From Gemmobacter sp. 24YEA27 (GTDB lineage: Bacteria > Pseudomonadota > Alphaproteobacteria > Rhodobacterales > Rhodobacteraceae): a DNA stretch of 64,000 bases. The stretch spans positions 129,734 to 193,733 of the forward strand of contig NZ_JASJPW010000004.1 of NCBI RefSeq assembly GCF_030052995.1, written 5' to 3'. This document shows, piece by piece, positions 57,698 to 64,000 of this stretch. The stretch's first letter is position 1. Every line of letters starts with the position of its first letter. Both the position numbers and the translations under genes were made by a program. The notes under the pieces are model-generated. The model saw only the letters and a program-made list of their open reading frames with translations. It was not told where the DNA came from and ran no database searches.

Positions 57698-58329
57698 CCG
57701 CCATCACGCATCATATTTCAGACGCATTGCTTGACGCCTGTGTAACGGGCAGCCTTCCCCATCCCTTTGCGGTGGTTGCCGCAGCGCATCTGTCGCTCTG
57801 CGATACCTGCCGTGCGCGGGCAGAGGCCGCCGAGATGCTTGGCGGCAGCCTGCTTGATCGCATCACCCCCGCAACCCTCAGCCCGGGCGCGCAGGATCGC
57901 CTGCTGGCCGCGCTGGACGATAACGCGCCACCCCCACTGCAGGCGACGGCCTCTGGCATTTTTCCCGCACCTGTCATGCAGGCGCTTGGTGGCCAGCCGC
58001 CGAAATGGCGGATGCTGGGCGGTGGGATCCGCCAGCAGATCCTGTCCGCCGACAGCGAAGGCTCGCTGCGGCTGCTTTATATTCCGCCTGGGCGCGCGGT
58101 GCCCGCGCACAGCCATGGTGGGCTGGAACTGACCCTGGTGTTGCAGGGCAGTTTTGCAGACAGTGAGGGCCGTTTCGGCCCCGGTGACGTGGAAACCGCG
58201 CATGACGAGATAGACCATCAGCCGGTCGCCGGGCCGGACGCGCCCTGCATCTGCCTTGCGGCGACCGACGCGCCTTTGCGGTTTCGCGCGCTTATCCCGC
58301 GTCTGTTGCAGCCACTGTTCAGGATCTGA
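57694..58329 (+). CDS. chrR: Zinc anti-sigma factor ChrR
   Basis: 211-residue anti-sigma factor of RpoE. The N-terminal anti-sigma domain keeps the zinc ligands His6, His32, Cys36 and Cys39; the C-terminal cupin domain has His139, His141, Glu145 and His175 plus Cys185 and Cys187. These match the residues described for Rhodobacter sphaeroides ChrR almost one to one, so the cupin needed for the singlet-oxygen signal should be functional. Coupled to rpoE (ATGA) and followed 4 nt later by an SDR gene in the same operon. Confidence 0.92.
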   Translation: MTAITHHISDALLDACVTGSLPHPFAVVAAAHLSLCDTCRARAEAAEMLGGSLLDRITPATLSPGAQDRLLAALDDNAPPPLQATASGIFPAPVMQALGGQPPKWRMLGGGIRQQILSADSEGSLRLLYIPPGRAVPAHSHGGLELTLVLQGSFADSEGRFGPGDVETAHDEIDHQPVAGPDAPCICLAATDAPLRFRALIPRLLQPLFRI

Positions 58330-58333
58330 CCCA

Positions 58334-59077
58334 ATGGGCTTTGCCGGCAAGACGGTCTGGATCATCGGCGCAAGCGAGGGCATCGGCGCGGCCCTTGCCC
58401 GGGCGCTGTCGCAAGAGGGCGCGCGACTGATCCTCTCGGCGCGCAATCGGGCCGCGCTGGAATTACTGGCAGCCGGCTGCCACAAGGCTCAGGTACTGCC
58501 CCTCGACCTGGCGGCCCCGGGGGGCCTCGCGGATGTGGTGGCCGGTCTTGAACCCGGCAGCCTCGATGTGGTGATCTGCACCGCCGCGCTTTATGATCCG
58601 GGCCGGGTTTCGGACCTGGATCCTGAGAGCATCGCGCGGCTGGTGGCGGTAAATCTCCTGGGGAGTTTCGAGGTCGCCCGCCTCGTCCCACCTTTGTTAC
58701 GTGATGGCGGACAGCTGGTCCTCTTTGGCTCGGTCGCGGGCTATTTCGGCCTGCCGGGCGGACAGCCCTATAGTGCGACCAAGGCCGCGGTAAACAATCT
58801 GGCCGAGACCCTGCGGACCGAACTGGCGCCGCGTGTTGACGTGCGGCTTGTCTGCCCGGGGTTCGTCGCGACCCGGCTGACCGCGAAGAACACCTTCGCG
58901 ATGCCCGCGATAATAACGCCGGAACAGGCGGCGCGAGAGGTAATCCGTGGTCTGAAGGGGCGTGCCTTTGAGATCCATTTCCCCAAACGGTTCACCTGGG
59001 CGATTAAATGTCTCAGGGCGCTGCCCTATGCGGTCTCGCTGCGGCTGACCGCGCGACTCAGGCCAGGCGACCGCTGA
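58334..59077 (+). CDS. Short-chain dehydrogenase in the rpoE-chrR operon
   Basis: 247-residue SDR. Cofactor motif GASEGIGAALA at residues 13-23, catalytic Ser in FGSVAGYFG, then YSATKAA with Tyr/Lys. The C-terminal extension (FEIHFPKRFTWAIKCL) is basic and could touch the membrane. Only 4 nt from chrR, so it is under the same promoter and probably belongs to the oxidative-stress response, perhaps reducing aldehydes or keto-lipids formed from oxidised fatty acids (inference). Its 3' end overlaps the convergent DUF2177 gene by 20 bp. Confidence 0.87.
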   Translation: MGFAGKTVWIIGASEGIGAALARALSQEGARLILSARNRAALELLAAGCHKAQVLPLDLAAPGGLADVVAGLEPGSLDVVICTAALYDPGRVSDLDPESIARLVAVNLLGSFEVARLVPPLLRDGGQLVLFGSVAGYFGLPGGQPYSATKAAVNNLAETLRTELAPRVDVRLVCPGFVATRLTAKNTFAMPAIITPEQAAREVIRGLKGRAFEIHFPKRFTWAIKCLRALPYAVSLRLTARLRPGDR

Positions 59078-59462
59078 GAGCCGCCACCCCGGCCCAGGCC
59101 GCAAAGCCGGTCAGGACGGTACCCCAGAGCCCATCCGCCAGCACCTGTTGCCAGGACCAGTCTGCCAGCGTGGCATAATTCGTCATCTCATAAGTGCCAT
59201 AGCACATCGCCCCGAGCAGCGCCCCGAACGCCAGGGCCTGTAACGGTGCCCCGGCTTTCAGCGCCGGCAAAGACACGAAGAACAGCAGCCCGGCGACATA
59301 GAACAGATAGAATACCACCGCAGGCCCCAGCCGGAGCGGCGCCGCCAGAAGATGCCCGATATGCGCCTCGAAGACCGGACGGATGATATAGCGGATGCCG
59401 ACCATATCGAGGCCCAGAAAGACCGCTGCCGTCACCGCATAAAGAAGAATGGCCTGGCCCAT
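59058..59462 (-). CDS. DUF2177 membrane protein
   Basis: 134-residue protein with four hydrophobic helices (ILLYAVTAAVFLGLDMVGI; LGPAVVFYLFYVAGLLFFV; LAFGALLGAMCYGTYEMTNY; VLTGFAAWAGVAALSG) and the family motif TYEMTNYATL. ATG at 59462 follows a possible sigma-E promoter. Members are often found in RpoE-type or lipid stress regulons; function unknown. It converges with the rpoE-chrR-SDR operon with a 20-bp antisense overlap. Confidence 0.85.
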   Translation of the reverse strand: MGQAILLYAVTAAVFLGLDMVGIRYIIRPVFEAHIGHLLAAPLRLGPAVVFYLFYVAGLLFFVSLPALKAGAPLQALAFGALLGAMCYGTYEMTNYATLADWSWQQVLADGLWGTVLTGFAAWAGVAALSGRLA

Positions 59463-59493
59463 GGTCTGCTCCGTTCTGTCAGCCTCTGTCCCC

Positions 59494-59523
59494 GGAATAC
59501 GCGGCGCGGGCAGAGATGGATCA
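59494..59523 (-). promoter_or_regulatory. RpoE-type promoter for the DUF2177 gene
   Basis: On the minus strand TGATCC (59523-59518), 18-base spacer, TATTCC (59499-59494), about 30 nt before the ATG at 59462. The third promoter of the same pattern in 2.6 kb. Confidence 0.6.
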
Positions 59524-59614
59524 CATCGCATTCTTGCTTTGCGCGTGCCCCCTGCCCGGAAGGCCGCAAAACACCGGACAACCGATCCCCGGCCGGGATT
59601 GTATGCGGAAGGCC

Positions 59615-60283
59615 TCAGATCTGAGCAGATTGCGGTTCTGCCGCCCCGATTTCGGCAAGATGCGCCAGAAGGACCGGCAGAGCGGTGGTCTTCCAGGCCA
59701 GCCAGGCCTCTTCCAGTTCGGCCGCGCTGCGGGTCTTTTTCAAGGTCGCCAGACCGCGCAGGAAAATCGCAAAAGTCCCGTCGAGGAGGAGCAGGATACG
59801 CTTGTCCTGCAAGGCAGCCGCGCCGAAGGCCAGTTCATACATCCGCTTTTGCAAAGCGCGCTGCGAGATCGCGTAGTGATGCATCCGCGTGCCGAGCTCG
59901 GGATTGGTACGCGCGGCCAAGAGCAATTCCCCCACCACTTCGAAAATGCGCCCCATCGCCACCAGGCGCAGCTGCTCAAGCGCGGCATCGGCGCGGGCGG
60001 GCATATCGCGCGGCAACTCTGCCATACGCACCTCATATTCCGCGACACTGCGCTGGAACAGGGCATCAACCGACGCGGCCAGCAGATCCTCGCGCGTGCC
60101 AAAATGATGCAGATGGGCGCCATGGGTCACGCCGGCCCGGGCCGAGATCGCGGCAATGGTGACTTTCTGATAGCCACTTTCCCAAAGCTGCTCGATGGCG
60201 GCATCGATCAGCTTTTGCCGGGTCATCAGGCTGCGCAGCTGGGGCGGGCGGGCCTTTTCGGTCTTTCGCGGTGCCATACTCAC
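59615..60283 (-). CDS. TetR-family regulator
   Basis: 222-residue repressor. The N-terminal helix-turn-helix covers residues 18-65 (RQKLIDAAIEQLWESGYQKV, then IAAISARAGVTHGAHLHHFG), followed by an all-helical ligand domain. Located 9 nt after the thioesterase gene, same strand, so it is the last gene of the BKACE operon and likely controls it or the divergent ABC transporter. The ligand is unknown; acyl-CoA compounds are common for such settings. Confidence 0.87.
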   Translation of the reverse strand: MSMAPRKTEKARPPQLRSLMTRQKLIDAAIEQLWESGYQKVTIAAISARAGVTHGAHLHHFGTREDLLAASVDALFQRSVAEYEVRMAELPRDMPARADAALEQLRLVAMGRIFEVVGELLLAARTNPELGTRMHHYAISQRALQKRMYELAFGAAALQDKRILLLLDGTFAIFLRGLATLKKTRSAAELEEAWLAWKTTALPVLLAHLAEIGAAEPQSAQI

Positions 60284-60292
60284 TTCCGGGTG

Positions 60293-60673
60293 TCAGGTCA
60301 GACAGGACTTTTGCGCCCCTGAAAGGGCCGATGAAACACCTTTACGCGGATCGACCTGCACCAGAACCGACAGACCCGAGGCGACCAGAAGGTCATCTTC
60401 GAAGATCTCATGCGACATGTCAAAAGAGCTGTTGCCGATCCGGCTGACAACGGAACGGGTGACAAGGCGGCGCGCTGCGACCGGCTGGGCGTGAAAATCG
60501 ACGCGCAAAGAGACCAGGCGCCATTCGACATCCCGGGCCAGCGGAATGCCGGCCAGAAAATCCAGCCGTGCATCTTCGATCAGTTCCGCCAGTTTCAGGC
60601 TGTTGACATGGCCCATTGCATCGCGGTCGGCAAAGCGCAGCAGCGCTTCGCGACTGTGGCTGCGGGCGCTCAT
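60293..60673 (-). CDS. Hotdog-fold (4HBT) acyl-CoA thioesterase
   Basis: 126-residue thioesterase of the YbgC/FadM-like type: RFADRDAMGHVNSLKLAELI with the catalytic Asp, then EDARLDFLAG and VSLRVDFHAQP. Overlaps BKACE by 4 nt. In carnitine-degradation clusters a small hotdog thioesterase (betainyl-CoA thioesterase) stands beside a BKACE enzyme, so it probably hydrolyses the CoA ester that BKACE makes. The substrate is inferred only. Confidence 0.83.
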   Translation of the reverse strand: MSARSHSREALLRFADRDAMGHVNSLKLAELIEDARLDFLAGIPLARDVEWRLVSLRVDFHAQPVAARRLVTRSVVSRIGNSSFDMSHEIFEDDLLVASGLSVLVQVDPRKGVSSALSGAQKSCLT

Positions 60674-61599
60674 GCCGCGACGCCGATCCGGGGCCGCATG
60701 TTGAAAGCCTCGCGCACATCCGTCGAGCTTGCCAGTTTGATGTTCAGCTTGTCGAGGATTTCGCCGATCAGATTGACCTGTTCGGCATTGGATTTCGCGA
60801 GCTCGCCCTTGCGGATATAAAGCGCATCCTCCAGCCCGACCCGGACACCGCCGCCGCGACAGGCCGAGGCGGTGCCGAATGCCATCTGCTGACGGCCGGC
60901 AGCCAGCACCGACATATAGTAATCATCCCCGAACAGCCGTTCTGCTGTTTCGTAGAAATGTTCAAGATGGCTCGGGTGTACGCCGACGCCGCCAAGGAAG
61001 CCGAAGATGAACTGCACCATCATAGGGCCGCGGATAATACCCTGATCGCGCAGGTATTTCAGGTTGTAGAGATGCCCGACATCATAGCATTCACATTCAA
61101 AGACCACGCCCTCGGCCCCGAGTTCAGTCACGATATCTTCCAGCACCTGGAAGGAGTTGACCGAATATTTCGACTTGGATTCGAGCAGGAACCGCTCTTC
61201 CCAGTCATATTGCCAGTCCTTTTTCTTGCCCGCCATCAGATGGAAGCCGAAATTGATCGAGCCCATATTGAGCGAGACCATATCGGGTGACATCGCACGC
61301 GCGGCGGCGAGCCTTTCATCCATGGTCATGCCGGGTGCGCCGCCGGTGGTGATATTGACCACCGCATCGCAGCGCGCCCGGATCCCCGGCACGAACTGGC
61401 CATAGACCGCCGGATCGGCGGTGGGGCGGCCATCATCCAGACGGGCGTGAAGATGCACGACGGCGGCGCCGGCAGCATGGGCCTCGACGGCGGAATCCTC
61501 GATCTGTTTCGGGGTGATCGGCAGATAGGGCGACATGCTCGGGGTATGAACGCCCCCCGTCACCGCGCAGCTGATGATGGTCTTATTGAACTTGAACAT
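60670..61599 (-). CDS. Beta-keto acid cleavage enzyme (BKACE, DUF849)
   Basis: 309-residue zinc enzyme that condenses a beta-keto acid with acetyl-CoA and splits it to acetoacetate plus a new acyl-CoA. Seen: zinc motif HLHARLDDGRPT, NITTGGAPGMT, SLNMGSINFGFH and the ECECYDVGHLYNL segment; the C-terminal RGGGVRVGLEDALY matches the family. The next genes are a thioesterase (downstream) and an SDR (upstream), giving a full oxidise - cleave - hydrolyse route as in carnitine breakdown. The family covers many substrates, and residues that fix specificity cannot be read safely here. Confidence 0.9.
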   Translation of the reverse strand: MFKFNKTIISCAVTGGVHTPSMSPYLPITPKQIEDSAVEAHAAGAAVVHLHARLDDGRPTADPAVYGQFVPGIRARCDAVVNITTGGAPGMTMDERLAAARAMSPDMVSLNMGSINFGFHLMAGKKKDWQYDWEERFLLESKSKYSVNSFQVLEDIVTELGAEGVVFECECYDVGHLYNLKYLRDQGIIRGPMMVQFIFGFLGGVGVHPSHLEHFYETAERLFGDDYYMSVLAAGRQQMAFGTASACRGGGVRVGLEDALYIRKGELAKSNAEQVNLIGEILDKLNIKLASSTDVREAFNMRPRIGVAA

Positions 61600-61630
61600 T
61601 CGGCATTCCTTGTTGCGGCGAAGCGCGGGA

Positions 61631-62430
61631 TCAGACGTTTTGCCGCTCAGGTGCGGGCGAAGGGGCAACCATTTCACTGGAATAGCCCTCGAAATTACCA
61701 CAGACGGCCAGTTTCTGGCCGCTGACATGGCGCGCCTCATCCGAGAGCAGGAAGCGCACGCTTTTCGCGATATCCTCGCCGCTGACCATGGTTTTCAGCG
61801 AGGTGCGCGCGGTGAATTCCGCAATGGCTTCGTCAAAGCTGATGCCACGCGTATCGGCCTGAGCCTGAGCCACGGCTTCGATCCTGACGCCCTCGACGAT
61901 ACCGGGCACCACGACATTCGAGCGGATGCCCCAGGGGCCAAGTTCCATCGCCATGGTCTCGGACAACATTTCCAGCGCGGCTTTCGACACGACATAGGGC
62001 GCGCGCTGCGGAAAACCGTTGCGGGTACAGGCCGAGGAAATCGACACAATCGCTCCGCGCCTTTGCTTTTTCATTACGGGCGAAACGTTCTTGATCAGAA
62101 TCGCGGCGGAAATCACATTGATCCCGAGCACGCGCTGCCAGTCTTCGGCAGAGATGGAATCGATCAGGCCGGTTGGCCCCGCGATCCCGGCACAATTCAC
62201 CAGCCCCTCAATCGCCATTGGGCCTGCGGCAAGCTCGGCGACAAGCGCCTCGACCTGTGCAGAATCACCCACATCGCAGGGGTAATGCAGAATCCCTGCC
62301 CCGGTTCTGCCGGCGCATTGAAAGGGTCGAGCGCCACGGCTGTGCCACCCTGAGCCGCGATTTCACGACAGATTGCAAGACCGATCCCTGCGCCCCCTGC
62401 CGAGACGATATAGTAGCCCTGACGAAGCAT
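61631..62430 (-). CDS. Short-chain dehydrogenase upstream of BKACE, one frameshift
   Basis: 266 residues after adding one base near 62300. The cofactor site is SAGGAGIGLAI at the start, then (second frame) NCAGIAGPTG, the Ser in SISSACTRNG and YVVSKAALEML. Likely oxidises a beta-hydroxy acid to the beta-keto acid used by BKACE. First gene of the leftward operon SDR - BKACE - thioesterase - TetR; divergent from the amino-acid-type ABC transporter. Start at 62430 has AGGACGGGAAG before it. Confidence 0.84.
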
Positions 62431-62467
62431 CTTCCCGTCCTAAAAAATTATTCTTGTAATGTTTTGC

Positions 62468-62489
62468 TTGACTAGATCGGGCGCGTCAA
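62468..62489. promoter_or_regulatory. Small inverted repeat and promoter-like sequence in the divergent region
   Basis: TTGAC (62468-62472) and GTCAA (62485-62489), 12 nt apart, between the SDR and the ABC permease. TTGACT followed 17 nt later by AATTCT could be a weak rightward sigma-70 promoter. Possible TetR operator. Confidence 0.3.
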
Positions 62490-62524
62490 CAATTCTGTTT
62501 CAAAAAATGAACCAGGAGGTGACG

Positions 62525-63204
62525 GTGGAATTTGGTGTGGTCCTCGACCATTTGCCGCTGCTTGTCGGCGGGGCGCTGCGCGGCGTGCTCTACGCGGTGG
62601 GGGCTTTGTCATCGGCATCGCCTGCGCGGCGCTGATCATCCTTGGCCGCATGGCCTGGGGTCGTTGGGTGACCATCCCCAGCCAGATCTTTGTCGAGATC
62701 GTCCGCAACACGCCCTTTCTGCTGCAGGCCTTCTTCCTTTACTTCGGCCTCGCGAAACTTGGCGTGATGATGCCCGGCTATGTCGCCGCAATCATCATCG
62801 TGACATTCAATTCCGCCGCCTATGCGACCGAGATCCTGCGCTCGGGCATGCTCGGCATTCCGAAGGGCCTCCTTGAGGCCGGCGACTCGCTTGGCTTCAC
62901 AGCGCTGCAGCAGTTCCGCTATGTCGTAGCGCGGCCAATGCTGCGCGCGGCGCTGCCCGCGCTGAGCGGCCAGTTCATCATCATCATGCTCAATACCTCG
63001 CTTCTGTCGGCCATCGCCATTCCCGAGCTGAATTACGAGGCCTCGAACCTCGCCTCGACCAGCTTCCGCCCGTTTGAGGTCTATGTCGTGGTGGCCGCGA
63101 TCTATCTGGTGCTTTCGTCGGTCTTTGCCGGGCTCTTTGCCCTGATCAGCCGGCGTGTCAGCGGCAGCTGGGGCACCGAGCGCCGCATGCAGGATATCGT
63201 CTGA
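62525..63204 (+). CDS. Polar amino-acid ABC permease (HisQ/GlnP type), one frameshift
   Basis: 226-residue inner-membrane permease after adding one base near 62610. GTG at 62525 is set by AGGAGGT four bases upstream; an ATG at 62507 is possible. Helices and the loop EIVRNTPFLLQAFFLYFGLA, then EILRSGMLGIPKGLLEAGDSLG (EAA contact with the ATPase) are typical of polar amino-acid uptake systems. First visible gene of the rightward operon; no binding protein in the window. Stop overlaps the next start. Confidence 0.85.
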
Positions 63205-63841
63205 TGCGTGAATTCAGCCAGAATCATATGATCCTGATCCTTCAGGGCCTGGGCTGGACTGTGGCCCTGACCCTCGCTGCGATGATCTTTGGCGGCATTC
63301 TGGCCTGCTGGTTGCGGTCCTGCGCAGCTCTCCCAATCGCTGGGTCTCGCTGCCCTCTGCTGTCCTGATCCGGCTTTTCCAGGGCATCCCGCTGGTGGTC
63401 GTGATTTTCATGATCTATTTCGGCATCGCCCGGACCGGCTATAATGTCTCGCCCTTTGTCGCCTGCGCCGTGGGGCTGTCATTGTTCGCTGCGGCCTTTC
63501 TGGGAGAGATCTGGCGCGGGGCGCTGCTTGCCATTCCGCGGGCCCAGTGGGAATCCGCTGACAGCCTCGGCATGACCAGCTTTCAGATGCTGCGCATCGC
63601 CATCCTGCCCCAGGCGCTCAGGCTTTCGGCCCCGGCGACGGTGGGCTTTCTGGTGCAGCTGGTAAAGGCCACCTCGGTCTGTTCGATGGTCGGCTTTGTC
63701 GAGCTGATGCGGGCCGGCCAGATGGTCAATGGCACCACCTTTGACAGTTTCCGCGTCTTCGGCATCGTCGCGGCGCTTTATCTGCTGATCAACCTGCCCA
63801 TGTCCTTCGCGGCGAAGCGCCTCGAAAAGCTGAAGCTCTGA
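63204..63841 (+). CDS. Polar amino-acid ABC permease, second subunit, one frameshift
   Basis: 212 residues after adding one base near 63310. Starts MREFSQNHMILILQGLGWTV; then VLIRLFQGIPLVVVIFMIYF and EIWRGALLAIPRAQWESADSLG (EAA loop). Partner of the previous permease (TGATG overlap at 63202-63206). Family members carry His, Glu/Gln, Arg, ectoine and similar solutes; with the BKACE operon divergent, an amine-containing carnitine-like or amino-acid substrate is plausible. Confidence 0.85.
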
Positions 63842-63851
63842 GAGAGGGCCC

Positions 63852-64000
63852 ATGTCACTCATCGAACTGAACGCCGTCACGAAATCCTACGGCTCCCACC
63901 AGGTGATCTATGATGCCACGCTGTCCATTGCTGCGGGCGAGGTGATTGCACTGATCGGCAAAAGCGGCTCTGGCAAGAGCACGCTGCTGCGCTGTCTGAA
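63852..64000 (+). CDS. ABC transporter ATPase (polar amino-acid type), cut by the window end
   Basis: First ~50 codons of the ATPase for the two permeases upstream: MSLIELNAVTKSYGSHQVIY, then the Walker A motif GKSGSGKST and LLRCLK. Starts 10 nt after the second permease. The rest lies beyond position 64000. Confidence 0.9.
   Translation, partial: MSLIELNAVTKSYGSHQVIYDATLSIAAGEVIALIGKSGSGKSTLLRCL

Overview
The window is a 64-kb piece of a GC-rich alphaproteobacterial chromosome, most likely Rhodobacterales and close to Paracoccus or Rhodobacter. The evidence is the bioBFDAGC gene order with a GntR regulator beside it, the RpoE-ChrR singlet-oxygen pair next to lipid-modification and photolyase genes, several HWE-type histidine kinases, and the strong third-position GC that makes long antisense shadow ORFs. 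No rRNA, tRNA, CRISPR array or replication origin was seen.

Layout. 0-3 kb: a three-subunit periplasmic flavoprotein dehydrogenase (cytochrome c, GMC catalytic subunit, Tat-exported small subunit). 3-5.6 kb: stress-type small genes (ExoD-like, DUF3008, PRC-barrel), two GGAAC-N16-CGTT promoter candidates, a possible small RNA, and decayed MgtC and transposase pieces. 5.7-11.8 kb: a biotin operon bioB-F-D-A-G-C, a BioR-like repressor and two BioR-like boxes upstream of bioB. 12-13.5 kb: a decayed iron-type ABC transporter. 13.5-19.5 kb: a large cysteine-rich repeat protein, two small membrane proteins and a MASE1-PAS-HWE kinase. 19.6-20.4 kb: repeat and IS debris. 20.4-30.9 kb: a coherent operon of unknown substrate (phosphatase, oligopeptide-type ABC importer, M20 amidohydrolase, two APH-fold kinases) with a divergent DeoR regulator. 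31-36 kb: MscS channel, a second copy of the repeat, RsuA, YaeQ and an MFS transporter. 36.4-44.5 kb: a hybrid kinase, CheR methyltransferase and REC-PAS-HWE-REC kinase coupled by overlapping codons, then an AI-2E family permease with an extra C-terminal domain. 44.7-51.8 kb: SDR, ankyrin, GlcG/HbpS-like protein, a two-component pair, a decayed LysR gene, cupin, alcohol dehydrogenase and a dead SDR. 52.2-59.5 kb: photolyase, Cfa-type methyltransferase, DUF1365 and FAD oxidoreductase, divergent from rpoE-chrR-SDR, plus a DUF2177 membrane gene. Three TGATC(C/T)-N18-TA promoters tie these together as a sigma-E/ChrR photo-oxidative regulon that probably includes furan fatty acid synthesis. 59.6-64 kb: TetR, thioesterase, BKACE and SDR, divergent from a polar amino-acid ABC transporter cut by the window end.

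A technical point affects every reading. More than twenty otherwise well-conserved genes are broken by about 35 frameshifts. In each gene where I could do the arithmetic, restoring one base per break gives a whole number of codons and the expected family length. Breaks that could be placed precisely (for example bioD and the GlcG/HbpS-like gene) are in G/C runs. This looks like residual deletion error in the assembly rather than biological decay, so those genes are annotated as single CDS with frameshifts. True decay, with missing ends, stops and substitutions, is seen only in the ABC remnant, the transposase, LysR and SDR remnants and probably the MgtC and first PRC-barrel pieces.
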